Shown here in pieces: positions 55,272 through 64,000 of a DNA stretch of 64,000 nucleotides. This stretch comes from Trachythela sp. YZ-2020. Its lineage: Eukaryota; Cnidaria; Anthozoa; Malacalcyonacea; Clavulariidae. Below the pieces are notes generated by a model. The model saw only the letters and a program-made list of their open reading frames with translations. It did no database searches and had not been told where the DNA came from. The stretch spans positions 1,406,001 through 1,470,000 of the forward strand of contig JADLSH010000110.1 of assembly GCA_016169945.1 (NCBI GenBank), written 5' to 3'. A program made the position numbers and the translations under genes. Within the stretch, counting starts at the first letter, position 1; each line of letters opens with the position of its first letter.

Positions 55272-55317
55272 TGTCTCTACTCCGAGTTTCACGCATTACT
55301 GCGATCATCAGGAGACA
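55272..55317 (-). ncRNA. Hammerhead-like motif, class 3
   Basis: On the minus strand: tgtctc, ctgatga, t-cgca-gtaa-tgcg-t, gaaa, ct-cgg-ag, t, a, gagaca. Stem I has six perfect pairs. The core is exact. Stem II has four pairs with a GNRA-type loop and a U-U at its base, as in class 2. Stem III is a-c-u/a-g-u with a 3-nt loop, and the cleavage residue is A. The helices differ from class 2 in sequence but keep pairing, which supports a selected RNA fold. Confidence 0.65.
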
Positions 55318-55324
55318 TTTTGAA

Positions 55325-55860
55325 TAGAATTCCGTTACTTTTTCTTTGTCTGATGGCATGACTGCGCGTGCGAGTTGTTGATGCTGCTTTTCCGCGCGCA
55401 GACCACATTTCCCGCTAAAAATTGTTTTTGGTGGACGCACTTCGAGAAGATTTCTGATTTTTTGTTCAGCAGATTTCCGTCGCGAAATTTTAAGTCTGCA
55501 AAAATGAAAATGTTGGGAGACGAATTGATTTTCTTTAGATCGTTAGTCAAAGATTTCTGAAATTGGTTCCTATATGGCCGAAATTGTAAATTTTCGATTA
55601 GTTTTATAAGGTCGTCTTCGAAAGGTTTCATTTCCGGAATAGAAGGACGCATAATTTGTTTTGTTGGACGCAAGGCCGAAATGGTTGTTTTGGTTTTCAC
55701 ATTTTTTGTTTTAAGAAAGAAATTAGCTTTCCATCTCATACGTTTTATTACACTTTCCACTTTTTCAATCAAATTTTTCAAATAAGCGCCCTGTGATGGC
55801 ATAGGGATATTCTTTAGTGAATAGTCAAATCGAAATTGTCGCATTTTGAAGTTAAATAGA
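55325..55860 (-). pseudogene. Penelope N-terminal region fused to a C-terminal piece (internal deletion)
   Basis: The minus frame begins MRQFRFDYSLKNIPMPSQGA and YLKNLIEKVESVIKRMRWKA, then TKQIMRPSIPEMKPFEDDLI and LQFRPYRNQFQKSLTNDLKK, then SPNIFIFADL. This is the N-terminal region of GIY-YIG Penelope proteins, just before the polymerase. It then jumps into KSEIFSKCVHQKQFLAGNVV, which reads like the extreme C-terminal CRHRxKF tail. The polymerase and endonuclease are missing in between. It is followed directly by the class 3 hammerhead-like motif. Confidence 0.7.
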
Positions 55861-55992
55861 AATGAATAACGTAAACAAGAGTGCACAACCGATATACGGG
55901 TGCAAACATACGTGTAGGTTAGGTCTACGAGACGGAAAGAGTGCTCGACAATATATAGTTAGAGCAAATTATAGATTTTCGCTTACCTCAAA

Positions 55993-56040
55993 ACTTGTCT
56001 GCAACAGGCTGTTTCATCTGTAAAAGAATCATCAGGTTGC
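55993..56040 (-). ncRNA. Hammerhead-like motif, class 2, inverted copy
   Basis: The minus strand carries ctgatga, ttct/agat, gatgaaac, ca(gcc)tg and gcagacaagt exactly as at 54,401, but the 5' strand of stem I is replaced (gagcaac before the core instead of acttgtaaactgc). Stem I therefore cannot form, and this copy is probably inactive. Confidence 0.4.
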
Positions 56041-56044
56041 TCCT

Positions 56045-57670
56045 GTTGCGGATGTTTGTTTTGGAAGTGATAAAAAAGTGCGGTACTTTTGGCCTCAAAG
56101 TCGCATGACTTTGCGTCCATTCCTATAAAATTATCGCGAAATAAGCCTGCGCCCCGTGTGTGAAGCGTCTTAACGCTGTTTTGCCGTGCGCAATGTTAAA
56201 ATATATTCGCAGATTCAAAACGACTGGGTTCTGGCGAACATTTTGGTAGGAAATATAGGCTTTTTTAGAAATATTTAGGCTTTGCAAGCCGTCTGCGGTA
56301 GGAAAATTCCCCGTAGAATGCTATTATGAAGTGAATACCCGCTGACCAAACGCAGTCGCAAAATGTCCCATATTTCTGGGGGGATACTGATCACGTTTCA
56401 CGCAAGGTAAAACAGGCATTTCACGTTTCACATGTAAATTATTATCACATAATTATTTCACAAAAAGTAAAAACCGTTTTCAAATGTGTATTTAAATTTT
56501 ATAAAGTGAGTATTTAATGCCGTTCTTCACCTCTTGCCCAATTTTTACGTTTTCGAAACCAATGGCAACAATTTAAAAAAAGCAACCGATATATCTAATG
56601 CAAAAATCAAGAAAATACACGCAGTAAAATTGTTACATCCATAGCATTGCTCTTCTTGACGTTCTTTCTGCTTGTTCAGTCTTTGTTCTACACTGAGGCT
56701 TCAAATAAACTCTTGTTTCGCGGACAAAAGTTACAGACAATTATGGCTTACGGCTATAGGGATATAAATCACGTTTCTTGACACGAAAATCCGTCATACG
56801 TCTCACAAAAATACCCTTTACCACCCTCATTATATAGACGCCTTCTTTCATTCAATATGCAGGTTCCGCCTAGGGTTAACTTTATGTTGATAATACAATG
56901 TCGGGTTTTAATAAACCGAATGATTTATATTAAAGTCGTAAGAATACCTCTCTTGTTCTCCCCCTATGTGACTCGATATCTTTACCGAATTTTTATGCTG
57001 TATCCTATGAAGTCACACTTTGGTAAAATCTATAAAATCTTCCGATATTCTGACAGACCAAGAAAACATTTCATTACAAGAATAGTACATGTTTCACTCT
57101 GCATTTCGTCGAGAAAAATAATATAAATTATATTTTATCACGAAATTTTGTCAATTTTAGATACTAGGATTTGTCGGACAAATCTAAGATTGACTGATCA
57201 ATAAGTTTAATAATAGCGTACATTATACATCGATTATTTACAGATTTTATAGTAAATATATATTCGACTGTGCAGTATGAGCAGCCGAGTTGTGTAAGAC
57301 TCTACAAGCTCCCATGTTCACGATTTGCTTTGTATTTTTTTTATTAAATAACTATATTGAGAAACACATAAAACAATATAAGGAAAAGTTTTGTTTAATC
57401 GCGCAAATAAATTATACAATTATTAAAACTCGAGATCTACAGAACATGTCTAATAATAGCCTACATTATAAATCGAATATTTATAGCTAGATTTTTTTAT
57501 ATTCTCATGTTTCGCGCGCGATTGGGTCAAGGGGATAGGATTGTGATTGGTGTAAAGATAAAAGAAAAAATATATTCGTACACGAAACATTAAGATGTTC
57601 TGATGTTACGTTTACATTTCTACACGTCTAGTTTACAATAATCTTTTATACATCTGTAAGAACTTCAATA
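56045..57670. other. Intergenic stretch before the cystine-knot gene
   Basis: No gene is supported. A direct repeat of about 30 bp (taataatagc(g/c)tacattata) occurs near 57,211 and 57,452. On the minus strand AATAAA (TTTATT at 57,340-57,345) lies about 330 nt past the stop codon of the cystine-knot gene and could be its polyadenylation signal. Confidence 0.45.
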
Positions 57671-57673
57671 TTT

Positions 57674-57879
57674 TTAAACTGTAATTTCATTTCTATTTCT
57701 TTCCGTGCAATGTTGACAAACATTACTCTTGCAGTCAAACATAGCATAAAAGAATCCTTTGTTTCGACGACAAAGAGTAAAGTCCATAATTAATATGGTA
57801 AATAAAACCAACGACAGTAGAAATGCAGCGAGGGTAATCTTTCCTGAATTAATGTATATTAACAGCTCCGCATTTTTCT
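57674..57879 (-). CDS. Cystine-knot gene exon 5 (transmembrane helix and tail)
   Basis: The acceptor ttttcttttctttag is strong. It encodes a hydrophobic helix (TLAAFLLSLVLFTILIM), a stop-transfer CRRNK and a short tail with CKSNVCQHC. It ends in TAA at 57,674. Confidence 0.8.
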
Positions 57880-60800
57880 CTAAAGAAAAGAAAATATTTT
57901 CCGTTATTAAAAATCGCAATAGTTTGTTGTGTTATCTACAAGCCCTCTCTCTAAAAAGGCCCATCCCCTATCAAGCCTCCCTCCCTAGATCTTATAAGTC
58001 CCACTCTCTATTGACCCCATTCTAATAGGCCCCGTTCTCTAATATTTCTCTAATAAGGCTCCTTCTCTATTTAATCCCCCCTCTCTATTAATTAACCCCC
58101 ACTTTTGTGATAAACATCTTTCTCTAATAAGCCCGCTATCTACCATTCCCTCTATTGAGCCCTCCACTCCAATACGACCCATTTCTATCATGCCCCACCT
58201 TATAATAGAAAGAAATGTATTAAGCTCCCCCCGCACCAACAAATATGACCCACAAACGTAAGTCCATGATTACATTTATAAATTGGCGTGGAAGTTAAGG
58301 TTATTTTACCGGTCACAGTCTGGACTTGGGTAAAGAAAAGATAATTCATTTTGATAATTCGTCGTTGTATAAACGCGAGTACGCGACAAAGATAAGGATC
58401 GTCTGTCAAGACGAACTATATGCACGCAAGCTTGTCTGAGACACAAATTACACAGATAATTCATCTTAACGGATGATTTGTTTTTATCCCGCATTCCTAT
58501 ACACTGGAGAATTATCAAACAAACTAACTTTTCCGTGCCAAAGCTCACCTTGGCAGATGATCCGTCTCCAGTATCAATCGGGATATTGATTGCTTACCTT
58601 GAGCAAGTGAATTTCCAATGTCTTCTTTAAAGTCTCTTGGTTTTCTTTTCGCCTGCGTACTTTTTAATGGATCATTACTCTCGACGCATGCTGTACCACT
58701 TGACATTTTTGTATCATAAGCTTCGCATGTTATATCATTTGTGAGCAAGACATCTTCCATGCCACCATATCCCATGAGAGTTTTTTTAAGAAACGTCTTA
58801 TTTGATTTTACCACGCAACCAGGCAAGCACTGTTGGTACGCCAGATATTGAAAGCGTGGGTCGACGTCCGAACGTGGATTGAGTTTATATCTTATTTGTG
58901 TCTGGTTACAAAAATCAAGTTGACTTCGCAGATTGACTGGATTGTTCGGATATTTCGCTTTGAAGTCTTTTTCTGACACTGCGAAGAAAAGATAAGAGGT
59001 GTTAATCATCCTCACTTGGAGCTGCTGAGAGCTGAATTACGAAGGACGCAACTAAAACTTCACAGAGTGAAAGGTGTACGGCGGGTCCCCTGGCCGCTGC
59101 CACTACACGACCAATATTTGAAGATGGAGCACAGCTAAGGGTTAGTTTCTGCATGGCGAGGTAAGAAAATTACGGACAGAGATCCCGGAGAATATCCTGG
59201 AGGCACAGGAGATAACCAACCACTATTCGAATTACGTGCGTTTTCAAGCACAATGCAATGAAACACAAACTGAAATCGTGAAAAACATTGACCACTTATG
59301 TTTAAGAAAGCCAATCACAAAACATGTTCATTTTAGGTTGGTATTTACCCACGGTAAGCTGCACTAACCTTCGTCAGACGTATTCTTGTACAGTTTCCTC
59401 TCCTCTGTATTTCGTCCCACACATTTACAAGACGTGTGATTATAAACTACATATCTATAAAATTTGTTTTTGTAGGTAGGATCTCGATCGTTGTTGCCAA
59501 GGTCCGGAACCACTATCTCGATTTCTGTCATGTTTTCTTGCACGGGATATTTGTCAGTTTTACATTCGAAGTAGTCGTCCTTACTAACATTAACACAGCG
59601 GTAAACCTCGATGAAATATGGATATCTGGATAACGGGGTCGCAAAATTATTATTGTAGATTGAAACAACTTCTCTTTGTGGTCCTAAAACAAAAATAGGG
59701 TGTTGATGAGTTTCAAGTATATCTAGTGTTTTGGGGTGGTAGTTGGTAGTCAACTTCAGAATATATTGTTGCCAAAAACCATTCCAATGTTTTAATACCG
59801 TGCAAAATATATGTAAAAAGTGCTCAAAAATAGAGCTTCGAAATATTACCTGTTATAGTGGTAGATTCTACAGTTATCAATAAGATGAACAATACCAAAA
59901 TGTTCAGTCCAACGTGTTTCAAGTTTAATATATCAATACCTAAAGAATGGATGAAAATAAGGTATTTAAACAATTTTATTCAATCCTAAGTATTTATTAA
60001 ACGCAATCCAGTCCTAGGACTTGATAAAAACCTTCATTTATACTTAATTCCTAAAATTTGATCCAAAGATTATAGAACCTCATCAAAATGTTATCTATAG
60101 CATTACAACTTGATCAAAACTTTATCAAACATTATTACATAGACACAAGGGCATTATCAGGAAATAGAAACCAGTGATCCTAAACTTGTCATCTTATACC
60201 AGTTTATCTGACATATTAACATGAAATTTATCAACTTGACAATGCACTACATGTATGCATGTACAATGTTTTAAATGCGTTCTAAGAATAAGGCTACAAA
60301 CACTCTTTAAACATGAAATATTGTAGACTGACTAATAAGACATTAATATTATTAGCACTGATAAAGATCGAGGAATTACGTATCGAAAGATCTGCACTGA
60401 ATTGTAAATGTTCACTTGCGCAAAACTTTCGCACGGCTTGGTGCGTTGGCGTGGGAAGCTTGGGCACAGTATAGAGACGACCAGTGTAGCCACCACTTTT
60501 TTTTTGTTTGTGTGCATTAAGCATTGACAGCCAGTTCAGTGCTTCATAGTGCCAGCTGGACTAACTAACTACTATGGCGGTTATTTTAAGCCACATAATT
60601 TCAAAGCATCTGTCATCTTGCATCCCGCCTGGCCCGTGGCTGAACGCCAGAACGCCTAGACAAATTCGCAAACTTGCCTTGATAGGAACTATTTTTTCCC
60701 TAGTCCGATAAGTAAGGCATAAACGGGTCAAATACATTTAAATTATAACTTACCATCAATTGAATACTATTCATGAATTAGCATTAACTTAAAGAAACTT

Positions 60801-62268
60801 GTTTTTATTGATATTTAATTTTTGTTAGGATTTGCGAAATGTTCTAGGCCTTCTAACGCGCTTGAGTTCGCCAGTAAATTTCACGCTCGCGTCTGCAAGG
60901 CCAATAGGGAGCTTAAGATGCACCAAATCTACGACGCGGACGCGACTAAAAAACAGTCGCTAATAATCGGAAATCAGTTTTACTTTTTTTTTCTCGTGTC
61001 TCTGACTTTCTTTACCAACAACAATCCATAATTTTTACCCGTGAAGTGAAACTGTGAGAATAGCGGCAGTTTTTAGTCGCGTCCGCGTCGTAGATTTGGT
61101 GCATCTTAAGCTCCCTATTATTAAACTAGGCCGCCTGTAATTTCCGTAAACCAAAGCAAATATAATGAGACATTATTACGTATCGATAATTAATAAGTAC
61201 AGTAGAAAATATTTATTCCGGTTCCAAACTTAATTTCTCTAAAATAATAAAACAAAAGTACAAGAGCCACTAAAGAAAATCAAGATAATATCTAGAAACG
61301 CGTGATATGTCAATAAGTAGCCTAAAGATGGCGAGAAATTGAAGTAGCTTGCTGTGATCCTTATGTATACTTAATATTGTTTAACTTAACATTCCTCATT
61401 CATGCAGAAACTTTGTTTATACGATGATCATCTTGAAGGCTTGTTGTGAAACGTGAGAGGTGTACTTAAAGATTGACAGATAAATTTACATTTTCCATGA
61501 TATTAATTAATCATTATTCAAAAATGATATTCAAAATAAATTAAGGTTTAATCAATATCTGTAAATTGGAAGCAGAATTCGTCCTTATTTACATAAATTT
61601 TAGCTTCGAAATCGGCTAAAACGAAATCCTATCGCAAAAAAATAATTAGCAAACTTGATGATTACTTAGAGTCTTAGACTCATTTGTAAAAAGATACGGA
61701 TCGGCTGTTCATATTTGATATATTACTTAAACAATTAAAATTCTCATACTCGTTAATAGATCATCAATTTATCGAGTATCGTATTTTTGTTACATAATAT
61801 TTAGAGCATGCTAAAGAAGTCCCAACTCTTGATAATACCCTTTATGTTTCGGTAATAATGTTTGTTATACAACATTTATTGACTTTGTTCATTTTACATT
61901 TTCAACCAGTCCTTTGCTTTGGTACCGCAGTGTAACACGGCCGTGAATCACTGTAACCACCATGCATGCAACTCTCATTGGCAATTAATGAACAAGACAC
62001 CAAAAAATTAGTTAACTAATTTTCACTGACAGTTGAATAATTAACCTAATTTGTGCGCAGTAATTAGAAAAATATAAAAGTTACAAAAAGAAAGAAAAAA
62101 TTGATATATTTTCTCGTTGAAGATTGTTAAGGAGTTGTGTATATTAAAAAATACAACTTAAAGGAGCATTGTCAAGTTGCTGCTGTTATTAGATTGAACA
62201 AATGTACCAATCTAATTAATGAAATTGAGATACATAAAAAAGTTCAAATCAAAGTTCAACTTACCCAT
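57674..62268 (-). CDS. Membrane-anchored PDGF/VEGF-like cystine-knot protein (5 exons, 331 residues)
   Basis: Exons on the minus strand: 62,268-62,265 (ATG G|gtaagt), 59,939-59,850, 59,683-59,369, 58,978-58,598 and 57,879-57,674. Every junction is phase 1 with consensus sites (tgttttag|, |gttagt, cttcgcag|, |gtaagc, ttctttag|), giving 996 nt without a stop. Residues 1-30 hold a signal peptide (hydrophobic NILVLFILLITV). Residues 54-121 read YFIEVYRCVNV ... FEC ... MTEIEIVVPDL ... YRYVVYNHTSCKCVGR, matching the PDGF/VEGF pattern (VEVxRC ... C ... IEIV ... HxxCxC), but the usual first Cys and the GCC pair are absent, so only four of the eight Cys remain. Exon 4 adds a Cys-containing region of unknown type. 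Residues 278-296 (ITLAAFLLSLVLFTILIMD) form a transmembrane helix before a 35-residue Cys-containing tail. It may be a membrane-tethered growth-factor-like ligand. The family call is inferred from motifs; the gene model is strong. Confidence 0.75.
57930..58200. repeat. Degenerate pyrimidine-rich minisatellite in the last intron
   Basis: About a dozen imperfect units of roughly 20 bp of the type ctctctaataagccccc or ctctattaatcccccc. The plus strand is strongly pyrimidine-rich. It has no coding signal. Confidence 0.8.
58598..58978 (-). CDS. Cystine-knot gene exon 4 (Cys-containing extracellular region)
   Basis: 381 nt in phase 1-1 encode DFCNQTQIRYKLNPRSDVDP, AYQQCLPGCVVKSNKT, NDITCEAYDTKMSSGTACVE and a basic stretch QAKRKPRDFKED. 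The RKPR segment could be a proprotein cleavage site just before the membrane stem (inference). Confidence 0.8.
59369..59683 (-). CDS. Cystine-knot gene exon 3 (PDGF/VEGF-like motif)
   Basis: 315 nt in phase 1-1 carry all the residues that suggest the PDGF/VEGF superfamily. Four Cys are present (YRC, FEC and the CKC pair). Two N-glycosylation sequons (NVS, NHT) and a third (NTS) fit an extracellular domain. Confidence 0.8.
59850..59939 (-). CDS. Cystine-knot gene exon 2 (signal peptide)
   Basis: 90 nt in phase 1-1 encode IDILNLKHVGLNILVLFILL ITVESTTIT-type sequence, a classic n-region, hydrophobic core and short polar end. The donor is acag|gtaatat and the acceptor tctttag-like (ttctttag on the minus strand). 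Confidence 0.75.
60903..61119. repeat. MITE of the acgacgcgg family, best copy
   Basis: It begins aatagggagcttaagatgca / ccaaatctacgacgcgg and ends with the exact inverse ccgcgtcgtagatttgg / tgcatcttaagctccctatt. It lies in the first intron of the cystine-knot gene. Related copies are at 31,108-31,482 and 40,755-40,951. Confidence 0.88.
62265..62268 (-). CDS. Cystine-knot gene exon 1 (start codon)
   Basis: Only ATG and one base (G) are coding before an ideal donor gtaagttg. The rest of the exon is 5' UTR. The choice is supported by phase 1 and by the next exon lacking an ATG yet starting straight into a signal peptide. A TATA-like acataaaaata lies about 100 nt upstream of the ATG on the minus strand. 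Confidence 0.65.
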
Positions 62269-62680
62269 ATTGCAGCGACTTGAAAAATTTCAAAATTATT
62301 TTCCTTGTGTCTTTTCGCACAGCTCAACCAACTCAACTGATTTTCCAGCTCAATGATCAGTATTTTTATGTGTTCCATTTCGATGGAACTATGTCTTATG
62401 GTTAACCACAAAAATAGAGTAAATTCGAAACTAGGTGGTTAAAATTTGCCCCCATTAATTGTTACAACAACCGCATTTCTGTGGTAAATAGAATGGTGTA
62501 CATTTTGAGGTCTGATCAAACGTAACGTCGCGTACACGTGGGGGAATATACCGTCTCGTTTGACACCATTACTTTTGGACAGATTACGTGGGTGGAGTGA
62601 ATTGTTCATTTTGGAAGCTTCTCAAACATTCATGCAAAAATCGTACATTGTTTATCTTAGTATTATATATTGTTTCAGAT

Positions 62681-62845
62681 AGTTCAGACACAAACCACGG
62701 CAAATTATTGTAGAATTCCACCAAAGCTGAACCTCCACGTTTGAGATATCTTTCTCAAGTAGTTCACACACAAACCAAGGCAGCGTATTGCGAAATATTA
62801 CATACACTGGACGCCCACGTTTGAAATACTTTTTCAGGAAGTAAA
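62681..62845. repeat. 80-bp minisatellite, block 1 (2 units)
   Basis: Units start at 62,681 and 62,761 with agttca(g/c)acacaaaccang, then attgnngaatatt and a ccacgtttgaga-type end. They are diverged relative to block 2. The block lies upstream of the cystine-knot gene. Confidence 0.75.
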
Positions 62846-63540
62846 AGTTCACAAATACGTAAAACTATACGTCGACACTTATCCGTTTTTGAAACGTTTC
62901 CAGTTTCTAGATATTTCGAACACGCATACAAATATCTGATATGCGTGACACCAGCGTTTTCCAATCGTCGTTCAATCATCTACATTATATCTATTTATTA
63001 ATTTCGTCGTTAATTTTAGAAAAATTATCCTTACCGAGAGAGCGGCTAATCGTTATGTTTTAGTCAGACCTAAAATGTTCCCTGATGATACTGCTTATAT
63101 GAAGCTTACAATGTTATGGATCGATTAAAAATAACCCAGGGCAGTGTAGAGCATTATGTTTTCTTTGCAAGCCATTGCTTGCCGACAATTAACAATTCAT
63201 CCTATAGCTGTTCGAGACAAGCAATTCCAGGGCTGAAATCAGAAGAAACAATACAAACACAAGCACGTTCGCCACGCTAGATTGTGCCGATGTTCATGAC
63301 GTCAACGTTTTCGTAAACTTTCGTTTCGCAAACTTCCCCGTTTTCCTCGCCAAAACTCTCTACTTCCAAAGCCGTTTTCGAGAAGCTTCGCGTTTTCATA
63401 TATGAACTTATCCGTTTTCCATCGCATTATTGTGGACTTTCGGCTGAAACGCGCACAAAAGTATGCAAAAAGATGCAAGATTATGCGTTTTCAAACGGAA
63501 AAGTGATTACTGTGGGGCCTTATTGAGTATTGTATACAAC

Positions 63541-63720
63541 AATCTACACTGGACCCCTATGTTTGAGATGACTTTTTCAGGTAGTTCAGACACAAACCAC
63601 GGCAGCGTATTGTATAATACTACCTACCCTGGACCCCTATATTTGAGACAACTTTTTCATGTAGTTCAGACGCAAACCATAGCAGCTTATTGTAGAATAT
63701 TTCCTACACTGGACCTAATA
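63541..63720. repeat. 80-bp minisatellite, block 2 (2+ units)
   Basis: Units at 63,581 and 63,661 begin gtagttcagacncaaaccat and end ctacactggacccctatgtt / tgagatgactttttcag. They are flanked on the left by a partial unit. It is the same family as block 1, about 0.9 kb away. Confidence 0.8.
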
Positions 63721-64000
63721 CAGTAACTATCGGCTTTTCCTTAACATGAAATGGTGAAAAAAGGTCGCTACTGTATATATGGTGAATTCTATGGCAAATG
63801 CAAATTCTTAGTGGTCGCGGAAGGATTTACGTCAATTTCTTTGAGTATTTTATTCCTTACGAAATATATACGTGGTTCGAAACTACACGATGGAAATACC
63901 CCGCATTAAAAGACTATGCAGCCATTGCAACCGCAAGCTAAACTAGTTTAACTAGTTTCTATTCGTTGCAGAATATAACTCTCACGTTGCCACACATTCA

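Noticed and set aside
60294..60524. Minus-strand 76-codon frame (GGYTGRLYTVPKLPTPTHQ) in intron 1 of the cystine-knot gene
   Set aside because: It looks somewhat protein-like, but no splice sites in phase with the gene and no family match were found.

Overview
This is a eukaryotic, AT-rich, intron-containing animal window. It most likely comes from a cnidarian and probably an anthozoan; that is inference from the mix of Penelope-like elements with GIY-YIG endonucleases, CR1-like LINEs, many hairpin MITEs, a TPR/nucleotidyltransferase gene and a SINE-like repeat carrying a 'ctccgggtactccggtttcc' motif. Most of the sequence is mobile-element debris. Two multi-exon host genes can be reconstructed by splice-site and phase matching, plus one probable single-exon gene and several gene fragments.

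Layout. 0-12 kb: intergenic, with inverted-repeat elements, an antisense LINE relic (about 4.9-5.8 kb), a tandem array of a tRNA-derived SINE (6.3-7.6 kb) and a textbook MITE with a TTACA target duplication (10.52-10.67 kb). 12.27-13.13 kb: a helical, probably membrane-associated protein of unknown function with one apparent frameshift. 14.65-15.66 kb: a foldback element. 15.82-22.13 kb: a 6.3-kb DNA transposon with long terminal inverted repeats and a perfect 6-bp target duplication (CTAATC), carrying a decayed multi-frame protein and nested LINE pieces. 22.68-40.31 kb: a four-exon plus-strand gene for a 1,628-residue protein with a nucleotidyltransferase-like motif followed by TPR repeats. 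Its introns hold LINE, mariner-like, Penelope and hairpin insertions, including a 1.3-kb near-perfect palindrome. A copy of its second exon sits alone at 41.64 kb. 42.6-44.9 kb: a CR1-like LINE with frameshifts. 47.6 kb: an isolated fibrinogen-like exon. 48.7-56.0 kb: a cluster of Penelope fragments, one split by a near-complete CR1-like LINE (51.3-54.4 kb). 57.67-62.27 kb: a five-exon minus-strand gene for a 331-residue membrane-anchored protein with a reduced PDGF/VEGF-like cystine-knot motif. 62.7-63.7 kb: an 80-bp minisatellite in two blocks.

The most striking content is catalytic RNA. Three identical 44-nt hammerhead ribozymes (49,522-49,565 plus; 54,575-54,618 and 54,857-54,900 minus) match every position of the hammerhead core. 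Two are in tandem 282 bp apart, and each has a TATAAATA or TATAAATA-like motif upstream, which is the layout of retrozyme/Penelope-LTR repeats that give small self-cleaved RNAs. Two other hammerhead-like sequence classes lie in the same cluster; they differ in all helices but keep the pairing and the core. No bacterial features, CRISPR arrays, rRNA or functional tRNA genes were seen.
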